From DASRFA01 sp035651755 (lineage in GTDB: Bacteria > Desulfobacterota > Binatia > UBA12015), in assembly GCA_035651755.1 (NCBI GenBank), contig DASRFA010000056.1:124001-188000 (forward strand): a stretch of DNA of 64,000 nt, in the 5' to 3' direction. Made by a program: the position numbers and the translations under genes. Shown here in pieces: positions 53,458-62,112 of this stretch. Below the pieces are notes generated by a model. That model did no database searches, was not told the DNA's origin, and saw only the letters and a program-made list of their open reading frames with translations. Within the stretch, counting starts at the first letter, position 1, and the number at the start of each line of letters is the position of its first letter.

Positions 53458-56400
53458 ATGGCTGACCACGGAACCCGCGAGAGCCAGCGGCGGCACGCGA
53501 CCGTCTTCTTCGCGGACATCTCGGGTTTCACCGCCATGTCCGAGAAGCTCGATCCCGAGGAAGTCACGGAGGTCATGAACGACTGCTTCGCGATGGTGGA
53601 GCGGATCGTGCACGACCACGGCGGCGAGGTGGACAAGTTCATCGGCGACGCCGTGATGGCCCTCTTCGGTGCCAGCCGCGCGATCGAGAATGCGCCGCGA
53701 CGCGCGGTGCTCGCTTCTCTCGACATCCGGCGCGGGCTCGAGCGCTTCAACCGCGAGCGACGGCTTCCGGTTCCGCTCCACGTGCACATCGGCGTGAACT
53801 CGGGACTGGTGATCGCAGGCCACGTCGGCGGCGAGGTGAAGCGCGACTTCACCGTCATGGGCGACACGGTGAACCTCGCGGCGCGCCTGGAGGACGCTTC
53901 GGAGAAGGGGCAGATCTTCGTCGGTCCCGCAACCTATGCCGCGACGCAGGGCGACTTCGAGTACCGCCCGACGAAGCCGCTCGACCTCAAGGGGAAATCC
54001 GCGCCGGTCCAGGCGTACGAAGTCCTGGCCGTCAAGCAGCACGCCGACCTGCGCCGACTCGGCGCGACCACGCGGCACATCTCCTCCGCGTTCGTGGGGC
54101 GCGAGCGGGAAGCCGCGCTGCTGCGCGGGCGTTTCAAGCAGTTCGCCGGCGGCGAGGGCGGCATCGTGTCGATCATCGGGGAAGCCGGGCTCGGGAAATC
54201 GCGCCTTCTCGCCGAGATGTCGCGCTCTCCGGACCTCGAGCGTGCCACGGTCCTGGTCGGACGCTGCGACTCGCTCGGCACCGGACGCAGCTACCACCCC
54301 TTCGCCGAGCTCCTGTGCGACTGGAGCGGCGTCGATCCGGCGGCCGACGAAGTGACCGCACTCGCGAAGCTCGAGGCAGCGTGCCGCGACCTGCTGGGTG
54401 ACGAAGGTGCGGATGCGCTGCCGTTCATCGCGACCGTGATGGGCCTCCGCGTCGGCGGACCCTACCAGCGGCGGATCCGGGCGATCCGGTCGGACGCTCT
54501 CGAAAAGCTCGTGCTGAAGTCGACGTACGACGTCTTCGCCGCGCTCGCCCGGCGAAGGCCGCTCGCGCTGTGCTTCGAAGATCTGCACTGGGCCGACCTC
54601 TCCTCCGTGAAGCTTCTCGAGTCATTGCTCCACATCGCAGACGAGCATCCGGTTCTCTTCCTGCTGGTCGCGAGGCCGGGGTTCGAAGAGACGTCCGACC
54701 GCCTGCGATTCGCCGCCCGAGACCGCTTCCCGGCGCGGGCGCTCGAGATCGTTCTCGAACCGCTCCGCGCGACGGAGGCGCACGCCCTGGTGCGCAACCT
54801 GCTGCGCGCGGGCAACCTGCCGCAGCAAACCCGCGACGTCATCGCGGTGAAGGCAGAAGGCAATCCGTTCTTCATCGAGGAGGTGGTCCGCGCGCTGATC
54901 GATCAGGGAGCAGTCGCGGTGCACGAGGGTCGGCTTCGCGTCACCGAAGATATCGAATCGGTGACCATCCCGGGCACGCTGCAAGAGGTGATCCTCACGC
55001 GCGTCGAGCGGCTCGACGCGACATCGCAGCGCCTGCTGCAGGTCGCCGCAGTCCTAGGCCGGAGCTTCTCCTACCGGCTCTTCGTCGAGACCGCCGCGGT
55101 CGACGAGCTGGAGGCCGCCGCCACGTTCGCCGTTTTGATCGAGCGCCAGGTACTCTTCGCGCGCGACCCGCTGAGCCGCCGAGCGCCGAGAAGCCACGCG
55201 GACGACGGAGACATTCGCGACGACGCCGAATACAGCTTCCAACACGCGTTGATCCAGGCTGCGATCTACGAATCGACGCTTCACAGGACGCGTCGCGCGC
55301 TTCACCTGCGCGCGGCAGAAGCGATCGAGCGCCTGTATGCGGACGAGATCGAGCCGCATTTCGCGGCGCTCGCTCTCCACTATGGCCGCGCCGCAGAGCC
55401 GCGAAAGGCGGAGGAGTACTTGTTGAAGGCCGGGGATGCGGCAGCGCGCTCGGCAGCTTCGTCCGAGGCGCTGGCGCACTTCCGCGAGGCCTACCGTCTG
55501 TTCCGCGATCATCACGGGGCGAACGACGACCCCGGGGTCCAGCTCCAGCTCGAGAAGCGGATGGCGTCGGCGCTCATGGTGAGCGGACACCTCGCTGAGG
55601 CGAGACCGCACTGCGATCGTGCCCTCGCCCTGCTCGGCGAACGCGTGGTACGCACCAAGAAGGCCGCGAGCCGACAGCTCGCATTCGACACGGTGCGCAT
55701 CCTGCTTCGCATGTACGTCATGCGCGGTCGGATGTCCCGGCGGCCGTGCACGCCGGAGCTGCGCGAGGCCATTGCCATCCTGTACATGCGTTGCCGCGCC
55801 GAGTGCGTCGCGGATCCCGAGTGGTTCGCTTTCGACGCCATGTACATGGTCGGCCGCCTCGCCACGGTGGACCCGCACACGATCGACGAGGCCTTTGCGC
55901 AGTGGGCCGGCGTCGCCCTCCTCTTCTCGTACTCGGGTGCATCGCTGGCACTCAGCCGTCGCGTCCTGAAGGTCGCGCGGTCGCTGGTGCGAGAGGACAA
56001 CGAGGCGGACTTCTTCATCTTCAACCTGATGCATTTCATGTGCGACTACTTCGAAGGAATCTGGGATCGACCGGACAGCGTCGACGACGCCCTTACCGAG
56101 CGCGTGCTGCGAGCCGGCCTCTTCTGGGACGTCGATACTTTTCTCGGTATGGACGCCTACAAGGCGATCGACCAGGGCGACTGGCAGAGGGCCCGTCGCC
56201 GCTGGTCGAAAATTTGCGAGATCGCCGACGCATACGGCTACGGCTTCGCGGAGACGAACAAGAGGGCGATTCCAATCTTCGAGGCCGTCGCGCGTCGCGA
56301 GCTCCACGGCGCTCTCGCGGACGTCGATGCGTACCTCGAGCGGCCGGAGGAGATGCTGAATCTCATCGGACTCGGGAACAAGGCGAAGATCCTGACCCTG

Positions 56401-56928
56401 CTCGCCCGCCACGACGAGGCACGGGCTGTCCTCGCGCAGGCCGACGAGCTGGAGCGGCGCATCGGTCGCGCCACTCCGTTCCATTCGGGTTGGCTTCGGG
56501 TCGCCAAACTGCAGGACGGCGTGGTCGCACTCGCCGAGGCGACCCGCCGAGGCGACCGCCGGACCGCCCGCAGCATCCGCCGGCGGGTACTCCGCGATGC
56601 GTCGCGGGCGCTGAGAACGGCCGCCGTCCTCGCGATGATCCGCACCGAGGTCTACCGCCACATCGGAACGCTGCATTGGCTGTCGGGCAGCCGTCGCAGA
56701 GCGGCGTCGTGGTGGTCGCGCAGCGTGGCCGAAGCGAGGCGGCTCGGAGCACGTCCGGAGCTCGGACGTACCCACGTCGAGATCGCAAGCCACACCGCGA
56801 CTCATCCGCTCATGCGCGTCGCGGACCTCGATGCGACGGGACACGTCGCCGCGGCGCGAGAGCTGTTCACGGTGCTCGGCCTACGGCGCGATCTCGAGAT
56901 GCTCGACGCGCAACGCGTGCATCCCTGA
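53458..56928 (+). CDS. Adenylate/guanylate cyclase with ATPase and TPR-like repeats
   Basis: A 1156-residue cytoplasmic signalling protein. Residues 10-190 form a class III nucleotide cyclase domain: FFADISGFTAMSEKL and FIGDAVMALFG carry the metal Asp residues, and GDTVNLAARLEDASE the other half of the site. An AAA/STAND-like ATPase follows with Walker A GEAGLGKSRL near 240. The rest, about 600-1156, is helical and TPR-like. This plan is common in soil bacteria and is usually unassigned. ATG 53458 lies just after the IS relic, so the promoter may be provided or disrupted by it. Confidence 0.9.
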   Translation: MADHGTRESQRRHATVFFADISGFTAMSEKLDPEEVTEVMNDCFAMVERIVHDHGGEVDKFIGDAVMALFGASRAIENAPRRAVLASLDIRRGLERFNRERRLPVPLHVHIGVNSGLVIAGHVGGEVKRDFTVMGDTVNLAARLEDASEKGQIFVGPATYAATQGDFEYRPTKPLDLKGKSAPVQAYEVLAVKQHADLRRLGATTRHISSAFVGREREAALLRGRFKQFAGGEGGIVSIIGEAGLGKSRLLAEMSRSPDLERATVLVGRCDSLGTGRSYHPFAELLCDWSGVDPAADEVTALAKLEAACRDLLGDEGADALPFIATVMGLRVGGPYQRRIRAIRSDALEKLVLKSTYDVFAALARRRPLALCFEDLHWADLSSVKLLESLLHIADEHPVLFLLVARPGFEETSDRLRFAARDRFPARALEIVLEPLRATEAHALVRNLLRAGNLPQQTRDVIAVKAEGNPFFIEEVVRALIDQGAVAVHEGRLRVTEDIESVTIPGTLQEVILTRVERLDATSQRLLQVAAVLGRSFSYRLFVETAAVDELEAAATFAVLIERQVLFARDPLSRRAPRSHADDGDIRDDAEYSFQHALIQAAIYESTLHRTRRALHLRAAEAIERLYADEIEPHFAALALHYGRAAEPRKAEEYLLKAGDAAARSAASSEALAHFREAYRLFRDHHGANDDPGVQLQLEKRMASALMVSGHLAEARPHCDRALALLGERVVRTKKAASRQLAFDTVRILLRMYVMRGRMSRRPCTPELREAIAILYMRCRAECVADPEWFAFDAMYMVGRLATVDPHTIDEAFAQWAGVALLFSYSGASLALSRRVLKVARSLVREDNEADFFIFNLMHFMCDYFEGIWDRPDSVDDALTERVLRAGLFWDVDTFLGMDAYKAIDQGDWQRARRRWSKICEIADAYGYGFAETNKRAIPIFEAVARRELHGALADVDAYLERPEEMLNLIGLGNKAKILTLLARHDEARAVLAQADELERRIGRATPFHSGWLRVAKLQDGVVALAEATRRGDRRTARSIRRRVLRDASRALRTAAVLAMIRTEVYRHIGTLHWLSGSRRRAASWWSRSVAEARRLGARPELGRTHVEIASHTATHPLMRVADLDATGHVAAARELFTVLGLRRDLEMLDAQRVHP

Positions 56929-57081
56929 GCTGCGCGGACCTCCCGGACCGGTGGACGAATGTCCGGCCGGGACCCTATCTCCGGGGAGCGCGCGTCCGTG
57001 ACGTGGCCGATCGAAGGTTCGTGCGGACGACATCGGCGGTCGTTGCGCGACCGGGACGCGCCGTGTAGCCGTCCTGCACGG

Positions 57082-57369
57082 ATGATCCGGCGGCCGTCGT
57101 ATCCGCTCGTATGCACGATGCTGGGAATCGTACTGGGTTCGTTGCCCCGCTTCGTACACGGTCCGATTCCGCAGAAGTTCGACGTTCTGTACATCAATGG
57201 ATCGATCGCCGTGTGGGGGTACTACGTCGCTCGCCTCTTGATCGGCTTCCTCGTCGGCATCACGGTGTGGCCGGAGCGGTGGTGGATCCGCGGCCCCCTG
57301 TGCGGGGTCGTCATGCTACTGCCGCTGACGGTCGTTGCGCTTGCAATGCCCGGGTGCGGACCTCCTTGA
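57082..57369 (+). CDS. Small membrane protein, frame continues past its TGA
   Basis: A 95-residue protein with two or three membrane helices (YPLVCTMLGIVLGSLPRF, YYVARLLIGFLVGITVW, GVVMLLPLTVVALA). It stops at TGA 57367-57369 in the context PGCGPP-TGA-MRWNL. The same frame then reads another 28 residues as a further helix to TGA 57454-57456. That continuation would complete a four-helix protein of normal composition. Function unknown. Confidence 0.55.
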   Translation: MIRRPSYPLVCTMLGIVLGSLPRFVHGPIPQKFDVLYINGSIAVWGYYVARLLIGFLVGITVWPERWWIRGPLCGVVMLLPLTVVALAMPGCGPP

Positions 57370-57456
57370 ATGCGGTGGAACCTGACCACCGGGGCGGTGG
57401 TCGGATTCATCGTCGCGGGGCTTGCCTACGCTCTCACGGGCAGAAAGCACGCCTGA
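57370..57456 (+). other. In-frame continuation after TGA (candidate recoding or small peptide)
   Basis: An ATG directly follows the TGA in the same frame and encodes MRWNLTTGAVVGFIVAGLA plus ten more residues, one membrane helix. Either a separate 28-residue peptide, the tail of a gene broken by one stop codon, or the product of UGA recoding. A hairpin CCACC-GGGGC-GGTGG (57386-57400) lies 16 bases past the TGA. Confidence 0.4.
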
Positions 57457-57615
57457 GCGGCGGTCGTCCGGTGCTGGACGACGATCATCGGAGCGAGCGC
57501 CTCGTGCACGGTCACGTGCAGGCGGCCCGGCTCGTCCTCATCTACGATGCCTTCAGCGCGCGGGCGATGGTCGACCCCGACGACCACGGCATGGTCGATG
57601 CCGAGCGCTCTCCAG
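57457..57615. other. Short unassigned stretch
   Basis: Reading leftward gives an open stretch with LHVTVHEALAPMIVVQH that resembles a degraded protein tail, but it has no start or family. No gene is called. Confidence 0.3.
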
Positions 57616-58074
57616 TCAGAAGTAGCCCTTCATGAGGTCCGCGACCCACGCCGGCACGCGGGCGCCCGGAGCGGCGTCGAACTCGGGGAAATAGGGCTTC
57701 AGGTCGAGGATCGGCGTTCCGTCGACCGCGTCGAGGCCGCGGACGCGGATGCCGTCGCGCTCGACGGCGACGAGCGGGACGACCGTCACGCCGAGCGGGT
57801 TCGGGCGGTCCTTCGCGCGCTGGGCGAAGATGCCGAGCTCCGGCATCGTCGCGAGGCCACGCGGCCGGCGGACGAGATGGCGCTCGCGGTCGAAAGCCGC
57901 GGCGTGCAGGTACGCGATCACGACGACGTGCGAGAAGTCGGCGAGCCCGCGCAGCCCGGGCGCGAACTCCGGCTCGACGACGATGCGCGACTCGACCGCG
58001 GCCCAGCCCTCGTCGACCAGGTCTCGCGCCCCGGACTCGACGCGCCCGATCGCGCGCACCGTGAATTCGGTCAA
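57616..58074 (-). CDS. trmO: tRNA (N6-threonylcarbamoyladenosine37-N6)-methyltransferase-like
   Basis: A 152-residue protein of the TrmO/YaeB (TsaA-like) family, which methylates t6A37 of threonine tRNA. Signature segments are DFSHVVVIAYLHAA, RPNPLGVTVVPLVAV and GTPILDLKPYFPEFD. It starts at TTG 58074, after GGAGGAGCC, and this TTG overlaps the upstream stop as TTGA. The length matches short members of the family. Confidence 0.9.
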   Translation of the reverse strand: MTEFTVRAIGRVESGARDLVDEGWAAVESRIVVEPEFAPGLRGLADFSHVVVIAYLHAAAFDRERHLVRRPRGLATMPELGIFAQRAKDRPNPLGVTVVPLVAVERDGIRVRGLDAVDGTPILDLKPYFPEFDAAPGARVPAWVADLMKGYF

Positions 58075-58793
58075 GGCTCCTCCAGCAGGCGACGGTACAT
58101 GTCGCGGTTGAAGATCGCTTCGGCCCGGTACCAGGATCGGACGCCCGGCTCCATGTGGAGCAGCTCCCAGTCGAACGCTTCGACCTCGCGCCGCCACAGC
58201 TCGGGGCTGTTCTTCGGCGCCGGTCCGTCCGCGTCCTGGTAGGCGTGCACGATCTCGTGCCCGAGGAACGAGCGGAGCTCCGCGTCGTTCAGCGGCGTGT
58301 CGCCGATGAACGCCGTCAAGTTGACGTCGATGACCACGATGCCGTCGACGAGCTCGGCTCCGCCGTACGAGTACACGTCGGCGATGGTCTGGAACGTGTC
58401 GGGGAGGCGCTCGGGCGGACGCGCGCGGACCACGATCGGGAGCGGCGGCGGCTGCGGGAAGTCGTACGGGCGATCGCGGATCGCGGCTGCGGTCGCTTCC
58501 GCGACGCGCTCGGCGCTGCCCGCGGGCGCGCACGGAAGACCGAAGCGCGCGAGGCCGGCGCAGCGCGGGCCCGCCTCGTACCAGAAGCTGGCGCGATCGA
58601 CCTGTATCGTGCGCTCGGCATCGATCGCGGGCGCGGCGGCGGCGACGGGGCGGGCGCCGGCGATCGATTCGCCGGCGTTGGAGGCCGAGTCGAGCGACAG
58701 AATGGCGCTCGCGAGCACGCACACGGCGCCGGCTGCGAGCGCGGCCGGCAACCGCGCCGCGACCCGAAGAAGACGATCGCGGGCCGCCACCAC
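58071..58793 (-). CDS. Exported protein with an HExxH metallopeptidase-like motif
   Basis: A protein of about 240 residues with a signal peptide (ALAAGAVCVLASAILSL). The motif SFLGHEIVHAYQDADG (HExxH) suggests a zincin, and DTFQTIADVYSYGG and EVEAFDWELLH could supply a third ligand and a helper. No known family is assigned. Start GTG 58793 is uncertain, since a good ribosome site is lacking. Stop overlaps trmO start, so the two genes are coupled. Confidence 0.65.
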   Translation of the reverse strand: MVAARDRLLRVAARLPAALAAGAVCVLASAILSLDSASNAGESIAGARPVAAAAPAIDAERTIQVDRASFWYEAGPRCAGLARFGLPCAPAGSAERVAEATAAAIRDRPYDFPQPPPLPIVVRARPPERLPDTFQTIADVYSYGGAELVDGIVVIDVNLTAFIGDTPLNDAELRSFLGHEIVHAYQDADGPAPKNSPELWRREVEAFDWELLHMEPGVRSWYRAEAIFNRDMYRRLLEEP

Positions 58794-58825
58794 GATGTCA
58801 TGGGACGTTAGACCGGCGGTCGACC

Positions 58826-60046
58826 TCAGGCAAAACTGGAATTTCCACGCCCGCCGACGCGGGTCGGCTGCGCTGCCTCCGCGAGGATGCGCCGGAGGTC
58901 GGCGACGTGCCGGTCGAGATCGAAGCGCTCCGCCGTGGTGCGGACGACCCCGACGCCGAGCACCCGATCGGGAAACGCCTCGCGGCGCGCGATGGCGGCG
59001 AGACGACGCGTGAGCGCGCGCTCGTCGCCGTTCGGGAACAGGAGCCCGCTCGCGCCGGGCTCCACGATCTCCCCGAGGCCGCCGTCCGCGCTCGCGACGA
59101 CCGGCACACCCCGAACGATCGCCTCGGCCGCGACCAGGCCGAACGGCTCCGCCCAGAGCGACGGCACGACGAGCCCCCACGCCGAGCGGAGCTCGGCGTC
59201 GAGCGCGTCCGGGCCGACCCATCCGAGGAACGCCACGCGATCGCCGACGCCGAGGTCGCGCGCCAGGCGCTCGAGCTCGGCGCGCTCGGGGCCGGCTCCG
59301 GCGATGCGGAGCCGGGCGCGCGGCACGTCGGGCGCGAGCGCCGCGAAGGCGCACACGAGGAGAGCGACCCCCTTCTCGACGTCGAGGCGACCGCAGTAGA
59401 GCAGCGACGGATCGTCCGACGGCGCCCGGCGAAACGACGGCACCGGGCGCGGGACGGGCAGGTGGAGGACCTCGGAGGCGATGCCTTCGCCGGCGAGCGC
59501 GCGCTGCACCCAGGCGCTGCAGGCGAGCACGCGACGCGCGCGCCGCACCGCCGCCGCGATCAGCGCGTAGCGCGGCCGGTCGCGGAGCCAGTGCGCGAGC
59601 CCGACGCAGCCCGCGCGCCGGCACGCCCAGCCCGCCCGGACGCCGCACGGCGACCCGTCGGGCAGCAGCTTCGAGCCCACCGGGCAGATCGCCTTGTAGT
59701 CGGAGACGGCGAGTACGAACGGAACCGCGCCGAGCGCGTGCACCGCGGCCGGCGAGAGCTGGTGCGCGAACATGTTGACCCACGCGACGTCCGGTTGCAG
59801 CGCGCGCACGGCTCTCCGGACGGCGGCGATCGCGAACGGATTGGCGATCTGGAGGAGCGCCTGCTCGGCGCGCCGCTCGCCCGCGTACGCGACGAACTCG
59901 GCCGACCCGTCGGCGGCGCTACCCGCCCCGCCCGTCAAGAGCGCGACCTCGTCGCCCGCCGCCCGCAGCCGATCGCGGATCCAGAGCGTGTACGCCTCGG
60001 CGCCGCCGCGCCCTCGGTTCCAGTCGTTGACGAGGAGGATCCGCAT
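58826..60046 (-). CDS. Glycosyltransferase family 4
   Basis: A 406-residue GT-B glycosyltransferase. The N-terminus ILLVNDWNRGRGGAEAY holds the acceptor side, and the C-terminal half has LLYCGRLDVEKGV and SLWAEPFGLVAAEAIVRG (EX7E). A Cys-rich insert (CPVGSKLLPDGSPCGVRAGW) is typical of some polysaccharide GT4 enzymes. The ATG shares a base with the Gfo/Idh stop (TGATG). Confidence 0.92.
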   Translation of the reverse strand: MRILLVNDWNRGRGGAEAYTLWIRDRLRAAGDEVALLTGGAGSAADGSAEFVAYAGERRAEQALLQIANPFAIAAVRRAVRALQPDVAWVNMFAHQLSPAAVHALGAVPFVLAVSDYKAICPVGSKLLPDGSPCGVRAGWACRRAGCVGLAHWLRDRPRYALIAAAVRRARRVLACSAWVQRALAGEGIASEVLHLPVPRPVPSFRRAPSDDPSLLYCGRLDVEKGVALLVCAFAALAPDVPRARLRIAGAGPERAELERLARDLGVGDRVAFLGWVGPDALDAELRSAWGLVVPSLWAEPFGLVAAEAIVRGVPVVASADGGLGEIVEPGASGLLFPNGDERALTRRLAAIARREAFPDRVLGVGVVRTTAERFDLDRHVADLRRILAEAAQPTRVGGRGNSSFA

Positions 60047-61098
60047 CACGCGGGCTCGAGCGCGATCGCTTGCCCGGTCCGGTCCGACTCCTCCGCCGCG
60101 AGGACGACCTCGAGCGCGCGGAGGCCGTCGGCGGCGGTCGCGAGGCCCTGCGGCGGGCCGCCCCGGATCTCGTCGGCGAAGGCCGCGAGCGCCCGCGCGT
60201 ACGACGACTCGTACGAAGGGCGGAGAAGCCGCGCCGCGCGCCACGCGATCGACGCCGGGCTCGGCCAGAGCGGCGCGCGGCGGACGCCGTACCCGAGCCG
60301 GCGCGACACCCGGAGCGCGGGCGACGTGCGATGGCGGTCGATGCGAAGCGTCGCGCGCTCGCCGATGAGCTCGAACGCGTCGCTGCGCGCGGCGCGAAAG
60401 GAGAAGAAGGAGCACGCCTCGGCGCCGCCGCGGAGCGCGAGCCGCAGCCAGGCGCCGTCGTGCTCGCTCGCCTCCGACGTGAGCCGGCATTCGACGTCGG
60501 CGACCTCGTCGTCGAGCAGGAAGCGCACGAGGTCGATGTGGTGCGAGGCGAGGTCGAGGAGGACGCCGCCCCCGGTCGCCCGCCGGCGCTTCCACTCCGG
60601 CATCTCGCCAGCAGCGGTCGGCTCGCAGAAGGACGAATGCACCGCGCGTACCGCGCCCAGACGTCCGGCGCGGACGACGTCGCGGGCCCGCTCGAATGCC
60701 GGGTGGCGGCGGCGATTGAAGCCGATCGCGGCGACGACGCGCGCCTCGTCCACCGCAGCGACGACCCGGCGCCCGTCGCTCGCGGTCGTCGCGATCGGCT
60801 TCTCGAGGTACACGTGCTTCCCGCCGCGCGCCGCCGCGACCGCGAGCTCGGCGTGAGCCGCGGGCGGAGCCGCGACGACGACGGCGTCGACGTCGCCGCG
60901 CGCGATCACCTCGGCCGCGTCCGCGCACACCGGCAGGCCCGTCAAGCGCCGAGCGCGCGCACGCGCATCGGGATCCGGGTCGGCCGCGGCGACGAGCGCG
61001 GCGCTGCGCACGCCCCGGATCACGCGCAGGTGCGTCCAGTAGGCGATCACGCCGCAACCCACGACGCCGAACCGGACGGGAGCTCGCTCGACCGGCAC
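60046..61098 (-). CDS. Gfo/Idh/MocA family oxidoreductase
   Basis: A 350-residue NAD(P)-dependent sugar oxidoreductase. The Rossmann loop is VGCGVIAYWTHLRVI, and the EKPIA motif near residue 100 carries the conserved Lys. The C-terminal domain has GGGVLLDLASHHIDLVRFL. It likely modifies a nucleotide sugar for the glycan made by the neighbouring transferases. Start GTG 61098 lies 14 bp after the upstream stop. Confidence 0.9.
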   Translation of the reverse strand: MPVERAPVRFGVVGCGVIAYWTHLRVIRGVRSAALVAAADPDPDARARARRLTGLPVCADAAEVIARGDVDAVVVAAPPAAHAELAVAAARGGKHVYLEKPIATTASDGRRVVAAVDEARVVAAIGFNRRRHPAFERARDVVRAGRLGAVRAVHSSFCEPTAAGEMPEWKRRRATGGGVLLDLASHHIDLVRFLLDDEVADVECRLTSEASEHDGAWLRLALRGGAEACSFFSFRAARSDAFELIGERATLRIDRHRTSPALRVSRRLGYGVRRAPLWPSPASIAWRAARLLRPSYESSYARALAAFADEIRGGPPQGLATAADGLRALEVVLAAEESDRTGQAIALEPA

Positions 61099-61112
61099 GC
61101 GAAGCCGCTCGC

Positions 61113-62108
61113 TCAGCGCGCGACGTAGGCGAGCTTGTGCACCTCGTACTCGTGCATCCGCATCTCGGGCGATTCGGTCCGGCCGCCCGCGTACCCGACG
61201 AGCTCGCCGGCGGCCTTCACGATCGCCCCGACGACGATCGCGGTGAGCGTGCCCGCGGGCAGGCGCGCGTGGCGCGCGGTCCGCCGCACCCCGGGCAGGA
61301 CGCGCGCGACGAGCACGACCGGGATGAGCGCCGCGCCCGCGACGTACGCGACGCGCCGGAGCGCCGACCACGTGCGCGCCCGGTGCGAGCCGATCAGCAC
61401 GCCGGACGCGAACCGCTCGTCGAGCCAGGCGCGCGGCCGCGCGACGTTCGCGTGGTCGATGCGGGCAGTGGGCTCGAAGTAGACGCGGTGGCCGGCCGCG
61501 CGCAGCCGAATCGGCAGCTCGTCGCCGTGCGACAGCGCCGGCACGAGCCGGTCGCCCAGATCGAGCAGCGCGGAGCGGCGGTACGAGGCGTTGTAGAGGG
61601 GGACCTCGGGGATCTCGCCCGCCGGCAGGCCGGCGACCCAGCGACCATAGTCGGAGAGGAATCCGGCCCAGCTGAGAGCGCCCTTCGGGTTCGCGTTCCC
61701 GAAGCCGGGCGCGACGGCCACCCACGGTCCCCGGTGCGCGGCGAGGAGCGCTGCCGCCCAGCCGGGGTGCGGGAAGGTGTGCGTCTCGCCGACGAAGACG
61801 AGCGGCGCGCTCGCCGCCCGGATGCCGGCCGCGCGCGCGGCCGCGAGCGGCGCGATCGATTCGACCTCGAGGACCGTCAAGCGCGCGAAGTCGCGCGCGG
61901 CGTCGCGAAAGCCCACGCCCGCGCGGGCGCCCGCGGGAGCGACGAGGAGCACCTCGAGCCGATCGCGGGCGGTCTGGCGGTGGAGGCGCTCGACGACCGG
62001 CCGGATCGTGTCGTCGCCGTCGGTGACGAGCACGACCGAGAGCTCGGGCGCGCCGCCCGAGGCGCCGTCTTCGGCGCGCGTGCGGTCGCCGGCCGGTGCT
62101 TCCGCCAT
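61113..62108 (-). CDS. Glycosyltransferase family 2
   Basis: A 331-residue GT-A transferase. ELSVVLVTDGDDTIRPVVERL starts the nucleotide domain and VFVGETHTFPHPGWAAALL fills the DxD-like position but without a clean DxD, so the metal site is atypical. A hydrophobic segment near the C-terminus (VAYVAGAALIPVVLVARVL) suggests membrane association. The adjacent GT8 gene stop is 4 bp upstream. Confidence 0.85.
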   Translation of the reverse strand: MAEAPAGDRTRAEDGASGGAPELSVVLVTDGDDTIRPVVERLHRQTARDRLEVLLVAPAGARAGVGFRDAARDFARLTVLEVESIAPLAAARAAGIRAASAPLVFVGETHTFPHPGWAAALLAAHRGPWVAVAPGFGNANPKGALSWAGFLSDYGRWVAGLPAGEIPEVPLYNASYRRSALLDLGDRLVPALSHGDELPIRLRAAGHRVYFEPTARIDHANVARPRAWLDERFASGVLIGSHRARTWSALRRVAYVAGAALIPVVLVARVLPGVRRTARHARLPAGTLTAIVVGAIVKAAGELVGYAGGRTESPEMRMHEYEVHKLAYVAR

Positions 62109-62112
62109 CCGA

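Noticed and set aside
57370..57456. Independent 28-residue gene
   Set aside because: Possible, but the frame matches the upstream gene exactly and completes its helices, so a broken or recoded single gene is favoured.
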